Assembly (NCBI GenBank): GCA_025200525.1
Contig: CM045758.1
Span: 225,762,667-225,826,666 of the forward strand
From: Camellia lanceoleosa
Taxonomy: Eukaryota > Streptophyta > Magnoliopsida > Ericales > Theaceae
Direction of reading: 5' to 3'
Length of the DNA stretch: 64,000 bases
Position numbers and translations under genes: made by a program. Shown here in pieces: positions 11,510 through 22,390 of the stretch. The notes under the pieces are model-generated. The model was given only the letters and a program-made list of their open reading frames with translations. It was not told the origin of the DNA and did no database searches. Within the stretch, counting starts at the first letter, position 1, and each line of letters begins with the position of its first letter.

Positions 11510-11855
11510 GGATAAATTTCAGACACACCTCCTGAGGTTTGCTTGAACTACAAATTAATCCATGTGGTTCTATAAATTACATTATTCCCATTAAGGTTTT
11601 TAATTTCATAACAAATATGACCTTTTATTAATAAATCATTAAATTAATTAACAGTTTTTAATAATGTTAAAATTTTATTTCAATTAATAATTCAGATAAT
11701 TTTATTATTGTATAGGTGAACAGTTAGAAATTTCACTTTTTCAATTAATTTTGTTAAATAAAAAATTCTGACAGGAAAGTATTTGTAATTTTTCAAATCA
11801 CAGGGGACAATTCGTATTTTAAGCAAACCTCAAGAGCTGTATTTGTAATTAACCC
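11510..11855. mobile_element. MITE copy 1 (346 bp)
   Basis: The left end, GGATAAATTTCAGACACACC followed by TCCTGAGGTTTGCTT, matches the reverse complement of the right end (GGGTTAATTACAAATACAGC, TCTTGAGGTTTGCTT), so it has long diverged terminal inverted repeats. It sits in an A-run, so the target duplication cannot be read cleanly. A second, inverted copy lies at 12868-13016 and 17957-18145. Confidence 0.75.
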
Positions 11856-11899
11856 AAAAAAAATAAAAAATCATAACCAAACAACACATGAGGCATAAT

Positions 11900-12353
11900 C
11901 AAATATTTCATGAGTCATAATTAAAAAAAATTGATCATAACTAAAAAATAAAATAATATAACTTAAGGGTATATATGGTAAGAGGTGTATATAGTAGAAT
12001 ATTCCATAAATAATAGTTCAAATATTTCTTATTTTATTTCATGTATTCCGTGTTCCATATGCTATAATAAATTTTTGACGAAATAGAATTATCTCTATCA
12101 AGATGATATATCCATTCTACGTACATCAAATATCTCATGAGTCATAATTAAAAAAAAATAATTATAGCTAAAAAATAAAATAATATAACTTAAGGGTATA
12201 TATATGGTAAGAGGTGTATATAGTAGAATATTTCATAAATAATAGTTCAAATATTTCTTAATTTATTTCATATATTCCGTATTCCATATGCTATAATAAA
12301 TTTCTGATGAAATGGAATCATCTCTATGAAGATGATATACCCATTCTATGTAC
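11900..12353. repeat. Tandem duplication, period 227 bp (two units)
   Basis: Units 11900-12126 and 12127-12353 align along their length (for example TGAGTCATAA at 11911 and 12138, ACTTAAGGGTATAT at 11961 and 12188) with scattered point differences. The DNA is AT-rich and non-coding. A partial third copy precedes MITE copy 1 at about 11490. Confidence 0.85.
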
Positions 12354-12867
12354 TATCAATAAGATCAATTGTAACAAATCACACACTCATATTACAAACA
12401 TACAAAAATAAAGAAATTCCACGATTGAACTACCAAAATAAGATGGATTATAAATCCAAGTTTTCAATGATTTATTTTGTATGCAAAGTTATGACTTTGC
12501 AATTCTTAGAAATCTAATTCATTGAAATTCCATCCAATAAAATAGAAATTTATAGTATCATTATTTTACGTATAAAAAAGAACTATATTTGTTTTAAGAT
12601 CACATGGCTCTATATTAAAAGTCAGAAATACCTCTTTCTTAATTTTGAGATAATTAATTTTTTTAAATTTTTTAAAATTATTTATGTCTAATAAGATTTA
12701 AATATAAACTGTATCAAAATAATATGACATAAACTCTAAAAATAAAAATAAAAATAAAAATAAAAATAAAAATAAAAATATTATAAACAACCAAATAAAT
12801 AAATTAAAAACAAGTCCCAAATACAACTCATATCATATTAACCGACCCAGTCATGGGTAAAAAAAAA
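12354..12867. other. AT-rich spacer with (AAAAT)n
   Basis: No gene is recognised. An (AAAAT)n microsatellite lies at about 12737-12781. Short open frames here have no recognisable similarity and the composition is that of spacer DNA. Confidence 0.6.
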
Positions 12868-13016
12868 GGATAAATTATAAATGCACTCTCTGAAATTTAC
12901 TTAAAATATGAATTATCCCTTATGGTTTGGAAAATTACAAATACCTCATTGTTAGAATTTTTTATTTAACAGAATTAATTAAAAAAGTGAAATTTTTAAC
13001 TGTTCACCTATACAAG

Positions 13017-13361
13017 TGTTAATATATTAATATATCTTATACTTTAGTTAATGTTGTTTCTGTTAATATATTAATATATCTTATACTTTAGTTAGTACTG
13101 TTACTGTATCATACTTTAGTTCATTAGCTGTATACTTTCGGCAACCACACCCACTATATCGGCAACCACACCCACTACCGTTTAGTGCGTATATTATTTA
13201 ATGTAAATTATATGCTTTCGGTGCTCTATTTGTATCCCCATTCTCTCTATAAAAGAGAGCTCATTCTCCATTGTAAACATACATAATAACAAATATACAG
13301 AGCCATTCAGTTGCTCTTTCTCTCTCTCTCACTCTCTCAAATTTTCGACCTTTTGGACTCA
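13017..13361 (+). repeat. 5' LTR of the copia element
   Basis: It begins TGTTAATATATTAATATATC and ends ACTCA. It contains an internal near-duplication of the first 45 bases, a doubled CGGCAACCACACCCACTA motif, and a TATA box (CTATAAAAG) at about 13248. Most of it aligns to the 3' LTR with about nine base differences, all transitions, plus indels. Confidence 0.9.
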
Positions 13362-13362
13362 C

Positions 13363-13375
13363 TGGTACACTCTGT
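13363..13375 (+). promoter_or_regulatory. Degraded primer binding site of the copia element
   Basis: TGGTACACTCTG immediately follows the LTR. It resembles the initiator-methionine tRNA site TGGTATCAGAGC usual in copia elements, but several positions are changed. Confidence 0.45.
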
Positions 13376-13436
13376 TTTACCTAATTTTGCTCCTACAGGT
13401 TTATTCCTCTTGATTTAGCCCTATTCAACCTTTATT

Positions 13437-16400
13437 ATGGATCGTCATGATGCCTCCCATCCCATTTTTGTTATTTTGAATGGTTCCAACTATGTTCTGT
13501 GGACCCAAGCCATGTTTTCCTTCCTCAAAGGAAAGACGCTCTGGCGAATTATCACCGGGGATGTGACCCACCCAGTGAAAGACACTGCTGAAACTACTGT
13601 TTCCACTACTACTACTACATATGAAGACTGACTTGAGGACTGGGACAGTAAAAATTACCAAATCATTACCTGGTTTCGAAATACATCTGTTATCTCTATC
13701 AGTATTCAGTTTGGTCGCTTTCAGCTTGACTCTGTCACTACTTCTGCAAAGGACATCTGGGATTTTTTGAAAGAACGATACCAGACTACTGGTCTTGCTC
13801 ATCAATATCAACTTCAAAGCCAACTTCATCGGATGCGCCAAGAATCTAGTCAGTCCATCAATGACTTTATTTCTCAAATGTACTCTGTTTGGGATCAGCT
13901 TGCTCTTTCCGAGCCGACTTGGCCTCACCGGGAAGATGCTGTCTTATTTACTGCCCATCGTAATTAGCAAAGGTTGGTGCACTTTCTCATGGCTCTCACT
14001 TTATCTTTTGAGCCTGTACGTGCCTCTCTTCTTCATCGCCATCCTTTGCCCACTTTGGAACAAGCCATTTCTGAGCTGCTATTAGAGGAGACTCGTCCTG
14101 GCACTCTCAAAACTCATCATGTGGACTCTGTTCTTGCCACTCCTCCGTACCGGCCATCATTTACCCAGCGGACCACTGCTTGCCTCTATTGTCAAAATCG
14201 GGGCCTTCCTTCAACACATCTCCTGGTCAATTGCCCTGTCATAACCTGCCGATACTGCAACAAACTTAGTCCTGGTCATCTGTAACAGGATTGTTTTCGC
14301 AATCCATCCCGCTCCTCCTCCAACAACCACTTTTCTCGCGGTGGTTCTTCCCGGGGGAGCTTTCATCGTTCCGGGAATCAGTCTCATCACACTGCTGCTG
14401 CTGCCTTTGAGGGTTTTTCTAAGTCTCTTGCTCCATCTACCCCTCTCTTTTCTCCAACGGATGTAGAGGCCATGTTCAAACACCTTCTCCCCCCTTCCGG
14501 TACACCTCCTCCTACTGCTTTGTCTGTGATTCCAGGTAACTCTTCTTGGTATTTTGACTCTGCTTGTTGTAATCATATGACCTCCAGTTCTACTATATTT
14601 TCTTATATCTCTTCATCTCCTCATATTCCCTCAATTCAAACTGTTGATGGTTCTCTCATGACTGTTCGTCATATTGGTACTGTTTCCACATCTTCTTTAT
14701 CGTTGCCTCAAGTTTATCATATCCCTGCTCTCACTTTAAACCTTATTTCTATTAGTCAATTATGTGAACTTGGTCTAACTGTCACATTTTTTGCTACTCA
14801 TTGTTTGGTACAGGACCTTCAGACGGGGCAGACTATTGGGATTGGCCGTAAGCACGGATGTCTCTATGAGCTCATTCACCTTCATGTTCCTGACTCTCCT
14901 TAGATCGCTCCTCCTGCATCTGCTTCCTCCTTATCTCCTTTTCATCTTTGGCATTGTCGGTTAGGGCGTATTTCTGTTAATCGCTTAAAGTCTTTGGTTT
15001 CTATTGGACAATTGGGTCATGTACTTCCGGATACTTTTGATTGTATACCCTGTCAACTTGCCAAACAACCTGCTTTATCATTCAATAAAAGTACTTCTGT
15101 TTCCTGTGCACCTTTTGATCTTATACATTCGGATATTTGGGGCCCCTCCCCTACTCCTACTATGGGGGGATCTCGTTATTTTGTTGTTTTTATTGATGAT
15201 TTTTCACGGTTTACTTGGATTTTTCTCATGAAAACTCACTTTGAACTCAAAACCCTTTATTATAACTTTGCCCAACTGATCCACACCTAATTTTCCAAAA
15301 CCATTAAACTTTTTTGCTCTGACAATGCTATGGAATATCGGGATTCAGATTTCCTTTCTTTTCTTCAGAGTCATGGTACACTGCCTCATCGTTCCTGTGC
15401 TGGCACGTCCCCAAAGAAATGGCGTCTTTGAGCGGAAAGCAGAGGCATATTCTTGACACTACGCTCTCCTTCTCTCTTCTTCACCTTACGAAAACTTTTG
15501 GAAGTCGCCCTCACTGCTATCTACACTATCAATTGTGCTCCTACCCCTGTCATCCATAATCAAACTCCCTTTGAACGTCTGCATGGCACTCCCCCTCCGT
15601 ATACTAATCTTCGGGTTTTTGGCTCTGCCTGCTTTGTTCTACTTTAATCTCATGAACACACCAAGCTTGAACCTAGTTCTCGTCTTTGTTGCTTTCTTGG
15701 GTATGAAATTGAACATAAAGGCTTTCGCTGTTGGGACCCTCTTTCTAAACGTCTTCGTATCTCCCGCCATGTTGTTTTCTATGAGCACAAAATGTTTTCC
15801 TCCCTATCCTCCTTTCACTTACCTGCACTTTCCACTAATGTATTGTTTACTAATCCTTCCATAGATATCTTCTCTGATGATTTTGATACAGGTTCCTTCT
15901 TCATTGAGACGCCCTTGCTCACTTTTGCTCCCGACCAGACTGCTCTCCCTGAAGGTCCACCTCTCATTACACCACCTCCTTCTCCACCGGTTCTTCCTCC
16001 CACTAATCCTCCTACGGGTCGACCACACCGGGTAACTCAACTTCCTATCCATCTTCGTGACTATATTGTTGGATCTGCTGCCTTTTCTACTTATGAACCT
16101 ACCTTCTATCGTGAGGCTTGTACTAATCCTCTTTGGCAGTAAGCTATGACGGATGAACTCCAAGCTTTGGACAAAACTCATACTTGGGATCTTGTTGATC
16201 TTCCTCCTGGAAAAACTGCGATTGGTTACAAATGGGTTTACAAAATCAAGACTCATTCTAATGGCTCTATTGAACGCTACAAAGCTCGTCTTGTTGCCAA
16301 GGATTTCAACTAGGAATATGGGATTTATTATGAGGAAACCTTCTCCTCTGTTGCTCGGCTTACCTCTGCTCATAGCTTTACTTGTTGTTTTACATTTTCG

Positions 16401-17623
16401 CTACAGAGCTCTTTCAGATGGATGTAAAAAATGCTTTCCTCAATGGTAATCTTCTTGAGGAGGTCTACATGCAACCTTCACCTGGGTCCACTTTTCCACC
16501 TCATAAGGTTTGCAAACTACAGCGTGTCCTCTATGGCCTCAAGCAAGCACCCCGCACTTGGTTTGCAAAATTCAATTCTACCATTCATGACTTTGGGTTC
16601 ACTTCTAGCTCCTATGACTCTGCTCTTTTTATACGAACTACTCCTCATGGTACCAGTCTTCTCCTTTTGTATGTGGATGATATGATTATCACTGGCAATG
16701 ATGCAGCTAGTATTCTCCAATTCAAACGTTTTCTTCACCGTCAGTTTGAGATGAAGGACCTTGTTACTCTTAACTATTTTTTAGGCCTTGAAGTCTCTCA
16801 TGATTCTACTGGTTCTTATTTATCTCAGGCCAAATATGCATCAGATCTTCTGGCTCGTGCTGGTCTTACCGATTACAAAACTACCTCTACTCTAGTTGAT
16901 CCTCAGATTCGTCTCACTTCTCTCGATGGGGATCTCCTTAATGATGCTACTCTTTATCGCCAGCTTGTCGGTAGTCTTGTCTATCTCATAGTGACTCGTC
17001 CTGATATTGTATATGCTGTTTACATTGTTAGTTAGTACATGTCGGCTTCTCGCACTCCCCACTATACTGCTCTACTCCACATCCTTCGATACCTCAAAGG
17101 CACTCTGTTACATGGCCTTCACTACTCTGCTTCCTCCTCTTTTGAACTGCGTGCCTTTTCTGATGTTGATTGGGCTGGGGATCCTACGGATCAACGCTCC
17201 ACCATGGGATTTTGTTTCTTCTTAGGGGATTCTCTTATTACTTGGCGTAGCAAGAAACAATCCCTCACTGCCCGTTCTAGCACCGAAGCTGAATACCGAG
17301 CTCTTGCTGATACTACTCAGGAACTTCTCTGGCTTCGCTGGCTCCTCACTGATATGGGTGTTTCCTCTTCTAGCGCTACCTCTCTTTATTGTGACAATCA
17401 GAGCGCCATTCAAATTGCTCACAATGATATGTTTTATGATTGCACAAAACATATTGAGATTGATTGTCATTTCATTCGACAGCATGTTACATGTGGTACT
17501 GTTCATCTTCTCCCTATTGCTTCTGCCGATCAACCTGCTGATATTTTCACTAAGGCTTATCCTCCTGGGCGCTTCCATGATCTTGTTTCCAAACTCAACT
17601 TGGTCGATGCCTACCCTTCTTGA
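13437..17623 (+). pseudogene. Copia gag-pol polyprotein pseudogene
   Basis: One frame runs from the ATG at 13437 to about 16385 and is then continued in another frame to 17623. In order: gag (UBN2-like, FIxxMYSVWDQL region) with a cysteine cluster near 14190-14280; protease with DSACCNHM near 14560; integrase with a zinc-binding region from about 14950 and core residues near HSDIWGPSP and VVFIDDFSR; reverse transcriptase with VDVKNAFLNG-type motif (16415-16450) and YVDDM (about 16670); RNase H with SSTEAEYRAL (17278) and a terminal DIFTKAYP. Stops include 13629, 14281-14283, 14901, 15288, 15645, 16140 and 17033; a frameshift cluster lies at 15410-15460 in the integrase and another at about 16385. 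It is non-functional; family assignment is firm, lineage not determined. Confidence 0.92.
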
Positions 17624-17636
17624 GTTTACAAGGGGC

Positions 17637-17951
17637 TGTTAATATATTAATATATCTTATACTTTAGTTAGTGCTGTTTCTATTAATATATTAATATATC
17701 TTATACTTTAGTTAGTGCTGTTACTATATCATACTTTAGTTCATTAGCTGTATACTTTCGGCAACCACACCCACTATATCGGCAACCACACCCACTATCG
17801 TTTAGTGCGTATATTATTTAATGTAAATTATATGCTTTCGGTGCTCCATTTGTATCCTTATTCTCCATTGTAAACATACATAATAACAAATATACAGAGC
17901 CATTCAGTTGCTCTTTCTCTCTCTCTCTCTCTCTCTCAAATTATTGTTTCA
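17637..17951 (+). repeat. 3' LTR of the copia element, TATA box deleted
   Basis: It is preceded by a purine-rich tract (ACAAGGGGC) and begins TGTTAATATATT. Relative to the 5' LTR it lacks 23 bp that include the TATA box; the lost segment is bounded by ATTCTC direct repeats in the 5' copy. It ends TTGTTTCA, followed by the target copy ACAAG. Confidence 0.9.
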
Positions 17952-18098
17952 ACAAGAATAAAATTATCTGAATTATTAATTGAAATAAAATTTTAACATT
18001 ATTAAAAACTGTTAATTAACTTGATATTTTATTATTAAAAGGATCTATTTATTATGAAATTAGAAACTTTAGAGGTATAATGTAATTTCTAGAATCAT

Positions 18099-18324
18099 AA
18101 GGAATAATTTACTTAAATTTAAGTAAAGTTTATAATTTACGCAAAGTATAAATGGACCGATCCAGTGCTGGCGATCCAGAAGTGTACTCTAACTTTTGAT
18201 GTTTGTGAACTAAGGAATAATTTACTTAAATTTAAGTAAAGTTTATAATTTACGCAAAGTATAAATGAACCGATCCAGTGCTGGTGGTCCAGAAGTGTAC
18301 TCCAACTTTTGATGTTTGTGAACT
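18099..18324. repeat. Tandem duplication, 113 bp x 2
   Basis: 18099-18211 and 18212-18324 are near-identical (both AAGGAATAATTTACTT to GTTTGTGAACT) with about five substitutions. They cover the eroded end of MITE copy 2 and lie just upstream of the UCR1 first exon. Confidence 0.92.
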
Positions 18325-18461
18325 ATATATATATTTTGTAACTACTATATATCAATGTATGTATTTGGAACTACTTTCATTTGGCGTGTGGCAATTTGGG
18401 CTGTGAGAGAGAGGGTGAAGGAGAATTTCACAAGGAGATTTACAGAATCTTAATAGAGAAG

Positions 18462-18651
18462 ATGTTAAGAGTCACAGTTAGGAGAAGGTTGTCTTCTTCT
18501 CTATCTTCGTCATCATCATCATCATAGATGCCACTGCCAAGCTAGGCCTCATCATCGGCTATCATCTCCGAAAACCTGATGAAAGGCCTCCCTAGTGTGA
18601 CCACCTTATTCTCCAACTCATCATTCCAATTTCATCTTCTTCCATGCAGAG
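18462..18651 (+). pseudogene. UCR1: UCR1 exon 1 (presequence), with two stops
   Basis: ATG at 18462 opens an Arg- and Ser-rich presequence typical of mitochondrial import (MLRVTVRRRLSSSLSSSSS). It is stopped by TAG at 18525 after a TCA run and again at 18543. The same frame then reads on through an amphipathic, Ser/Leu-rich stretch to a donor site at 18652. The joined reading with exon 2 (PCRG then FASVSHP) restores the family's processing region, which is why I assign it to UCR1. Confidence 0.75.
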
Positions 18652-19569
18652 GTCGGTTAGGTTCTCTAGCTCTGGCTCTGGTTCTGTCTCTGTCTCTCGT
18701 GATTGTATGTAATTTCTGGCTACTTAAAAGCAGTAGCAACATCTTCCATTGATTGCTAAAATAGCTAGTCAAAAGCTCAAATTTTAGTAATGAATATTCT
18801 CAAAATATATCATATTTTTTAATATTTATTCTAATACTACAATTATTATTTACGAAAAATTAGCCTTCAGTGTCGTTTCAAAACTTACATTGAATTGAAA
18901 CTTCCTCTATTATTTATTCTATTTCATTCCCAAAAAGTTAAATAAAAATATCGTTTGTGAATTATTGATAGATAAAAGAGAGAAGAGATCTTGTTAAAAT
19001 TTAACTATTGCTACATTTTGTGCCGTAAAATTGAGCGAGGCTATTGGCCAGAGAGCTCAATCTTGACTTCCATATTAAATTTTAGCAATAAGAAGATTTT
19101 TAACTAGATATTAGAATAGTTCTTGGTTCATAGATTTGGAGAAAGAAACAAAAAATATGTGTAAAATTAAATAAAATTTAAATATATTTTATCACATTTC
19201 ATTTATTTTTTTCCTTTTCTTTTTCAAATCCCTCTTCAAATCTATAAATCAAAGCTTAAAGGATAAGAAAAAAATGATGTCTCTATTTAGAGACTCTAAA
19301 TTCTGATTATCAACTTCAAATTGTGTTTCTGTTGTTGCCTCCAAGTCCAATATATATAGTTTAAAATAATAGTGAAATTTTTATTCAGATCGTAGGTATG
19401 TTTTCTTTACAATCCGGCTTTTGTTAAAATTCTTTCCTTATTTCATGTTTTTGTTGTCTCCTATCATTATTTTATTTGCTACAACTTGGAGTTGAGTTAG
19501 TGAGTTCCTTATATTATTTGACATATTATGGGCATTTGATGCACTGGTTTTGACTCGTGAGTCTTAACA
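18652..19569 (+). other. UCR1 intron 1, left part
   Basis: This is AT-rich sequence with no gene, no recognised repeat borders and no long open frame. It lies between the exon 1 donor and the Tat-like retroelement and fits the original intron. Confidence 0.6.
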
Positions 19570-19574
19570 TTTCT

Positions 19575-20429
19575 TGAAGGGGCTGAATATGAAATGGGTT
19601 GGATCCAAGCCTTGGGCTGGCCCAATCCATTGAAGCCCCAAATCCAAATAAATTAGATGAATATATGGGCAAGCCAATTGAGCCCAGAATCCTTGATTAA
19701 CAGTCTGCCCAAGTCCCCAAGTACTTGGGCCCAACCCGCAGTAGGAAGGCTAATCCAACCGTGTGATCTTTGGATCACGAATCAAAACCTAATCTTGGGC
19801 GAATGTAAATGGGCCGAGCCCATACAAAGATATCCGAATGGGTCAGCCCATCTCCATGAATGATCCTACGAAAGGCCGAGACAAGGCATAATGATACCGA
19901 GTTGAGACACAATGGTACCGAGTTGAGGAAACCTCCCAGGGAAACGTGGAAGTTGTGAATGTGTGCATGTACAAGTTGCCACCTCAGCTGGTCCCCTACC
20001 CCTAGAATCACGGAAGTTGTTGAACCAAAGAAATGTGGTTAGTTATCAGCATGACTACAATGAGTATATGCATTCAATGACAACTACCAGGTGGTCCCCC
20101 ACCTTGAGCAATGCCAAAAGGACACTTGGCAGTATCCAAGCTCCATGAAACCATCTTGAGAAGTAAGCAAGGAACACTATATATACAACACGAACTTCAC
20201 ATTGAAGGTAACTGGACTATTCTGAGCAAAATCATACTTAGATATAAACTCAACTCTATATACACTCCTGCTCCGATCACTAATTCCCACATCAGAGGAG
20301 TTATTCGGCCAACCCCGGCCGGGCAGCTCTAATGGTGCATCTTGTGGCAGGAACCTCAGTTCTTGGATAAGTCCAACCGATTGCGGGGCCCCGATCCACT
20401 TTCATCTAGTGCGGAATCCGGTACGCACA
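19575..20429 (+). repeat. 5' LTR of the Tat-like element (855 bp)
   Basis: It begins TGAAGGGGCTGAATATG and ends GTGCGGAATCCGGTACGCACA. It carries ACACTATATATACAAC (TATA region, about 20176) and a CGGCCAACCCCGGCCGGGC block before its end. It differs from the 3' LTR by several percent in substitutions, most of them transitions, plus a replaced stretch near 19770-19800. Confidence 0.92.
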
Positions 20430-20448
20430 ATTGGTGCGGTAAGTGTGG
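20430..20448 (+). promoter_or_regulatory. Putative primer binding site of the Tat-like element
   Basis: ATTGGTGCGGTAAGTGTGG directly follows the LTR. It resembles the ATTGGCGCTGTCTGTGGG seen in the same place after the LTR at 53906-54250, with several transitions. Which tRNA it pairs with cannot be decided here. Confidence 0.5.
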
Positions 20449-20485
20449 ATCACTTCATCTCTAAGCTCTGCACTCAGTTCTGGCG

Positions 20486-22390
20486 ATGGGGATTGAGGAC
20501 ATTCCGCCTTCGACACATACTCCACAGACTGAAAAGACGAATGACAAAGGTTTGGCACTCCCAACAGTCCCGGAGGAACAGACTGGAAACAATAATGGAA
20601 CCCCTGAATCCGTCGAGCATCAATCACCCTTCGCTGGAGGTTCTTCTCATCACTTTCTACTAGAAAAGGATTATAGAGATCGAATTATAGACTCCATGGG
20701 GATGGAAATACAGGAGCTGAAAGCCCAACTTAAAAGGGTGCTGGGTGATCCGACGGAAAAGAGGACGGGAGCAGAGCCCCTGAATCCGTCGAGCATCGAT
20801 TACCCTTCGCTGGAGGTTCTTCTCATCACTTTCTTCTGGAAAAGGATTATAGAGATCGAATCATAGACTCCATAGGGAAGGAAATACAGAAGCTGAAAGC
20901 CCAACTTAAAAGGGTGCTGGGTGATCTGACGGAAAAGGAGACGGAAGCAGAGCCCTTTTGTTTGCAACGAAGGAGCTCGTTTAGAGAGCCACCAGTGAAA
21001 AAATTCCCCAGAAATGAGTTTGGACAAGGAAACCATCTTATCTCGGTACAGAGTGAAGCGGCAAGTAGTCACACCCGTGGGTCGCGCCGGAAGAAGGCCA
21101 AGCGGCAGAAGACGGTTAGCCAACAAAATGAATACCCTCATCAGGACCTTCGTACTTGGTTGATTGGCAATAGGCAGAATGAGCAACATCGAGATCACCT
21201 GGACCGTACTGTTCACCAGAGAGAACAGCGAGCGCTGGATAGGCTCGTCTCTTCGCCATTCTCCTCGGAGATTGAGACCATGAGACCTCCAAAGTCATTC
21301 ACCCCACCAAAGTTCACTTCATACGATGGGAAGTCGGACCCGCTGACACATATTAGCCATTACAGACAAATGATGTCCCTATGGAACCGAGATGAGGCAT
21401 TGATGTGCAAAGTCTTCCCATCCAGCTTGGAAGAGACCGGACTCCGATGGTTCGATCGACTCCCCGCTGGATCGATCCGTGGCTAGAAGTAACTCTCCAA
21501 AGAGTTCCTAGCTAGGTTCGTCTCCAACACTAAGATTCCGAAAGAGCCGGATACACTGTTTGGCCTTCGAAAGGAGCAGGAAGAAACGCTGCGCAGTTAT
21601 GCTAGGAGGTACTGGAAAGAATACAATGATCTGAAGGAAAATGTGTGTAGTGAACCGATGGTCGTTTTGTCTTTCAAACATGGCCTGCGCCCGGAAAGTA
21701 AGTTGAGACAATCACTTACCAAGCGCCCGGCCACAGCATTAAAAGACTTGCGTGCTAGGATTGAGCAATACGCTCACCTCGAAGACGATCAGATCCCCAT
21801 TGAGATAGCGTCAGTAGAACAAACAACTCGGCACAAGAAGAGAACAGATCGAGGAGAACACAGAGGGATTGCAGTGAATGAAGTGGATAAGTCCAAATCC
21901 CACGAAGCCGTTGTGACTGTGTTCAAAGAGCCAATCTATCGAATCCTGGAAAAGATCAAGAGAGAGCCCTTCTTTGTTTGGCCACCGAAAATGTTGGGAG
22001 ATCCAGCCCGGCGCAATCAGAAGCTAAGATGCACTTACCATCAAGATAAAGGGCACGTGACTCAGAACTGCAGGGCACTAAAACAACACTTGGAAGACTT
22101 AGTAGCAGCTGGGCACCTCCAGGATTACATTGATCAAGATAAGGAAGTGATCGAACCAGGGAACCCACCACCAGAACCGAATATTGAGCACCCACCTCGG
22201 CTGATAATAAATATGATCCATGGGACAGCGACTCAGGAACCTGAGAAGACACTGAGAGAAGAGATTGCTAATGCTATGCAAATCCAACAAGTCATGTCAG
22301 TGGAGCCTGCGTCAAAAAAGGTATGCGCGGCATCAAAATCCCCCTTGTGCACTGTTTCATTTACTAGAAAGGATTTAGAGGGCATACAAC
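20486..22390 (+). pseudogene. gag of the Tat-like element, broken
   Basis: The structural gene for the retroelement particle. The N-terminal part (from 20486) is followed by a 176-bp tandem duplication that shifts the frame. The main frame continues from 20914 with the retrotransposon gag domain (SFTPPKFTSYDGKSDPLTHI at about 21300; RKEQEETLRSYARRYWKEYN at about 21570) and a zinc-knuckle-like CTYHQDKGHVTQNC near 22030. Stops lie at 21484 and 21490. The product would bind element RNA in the cytoplasm. Protease sequence follows in the same frame. Family call is secure; function is lost. Confidence 0.85.
20601..20952 (+). repeat. 176-bp tandem duplication inside gag
   Basis: CCCCTGAATCCGTCGAGCAT recurs at 20601 and 20777, and the copies align through GAAATACAG...CTGAAAGCCCAACTTAAAAGGG. 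The period, 176, is not a multiple of three, so copy 2 puts the original frame back only by a frame change. This explains the abrupt frame switch within gag. Confidence 0.9.

Larger units (their letters stand above)
13017..17951 (+). mobile_element. Ty1/copia retrotransposon (4935 bp), decayed
   Basis: This is a complete LTR-element outline: 5' LTR 13017-13361, gag-pol region 13437-17623, 3' LTR 17637-17951. Perfect 5-bp target copies ACAAG flank it at 13012-13016 and 17952-17956. Domain order protease, integrase, reverse transcriptase, RNase H identifies copia. The readable coding frame has about ten stops and several frameshifts, so it cannot move by itself. It is inserted in MITE copy 2. 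Confidence 0.93.
12868..18145 (-). mobile_element. MITE copy 2, split by the copia element
   Basis: The left piece 12868-13016 is the reverse complement of the right half of MITE copy 1 (shared CTGTTCACCTATACAA-type block). The right piece, from 17957, is the reverse complement of the left half (shared TTAATTGAAATAAAATTTTAAC block). The copia element with its ACAAG target copies sits exactly between them. The right end near 18145 is eroded and overlaps a 113-bp tandem duplication. Confidence 0.75.

Noticed and set aside
13425..13928. 167-codon minus-strand open frame
   Set aside because: It is the complement of the copia gag region, whose plus-strand reading has clear family motifs.
15819..16373. 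184-codon minus-strand open frame
   Set aside because: It is antisense to copia integrase and reverse transcriptase, with no recognisable domain.
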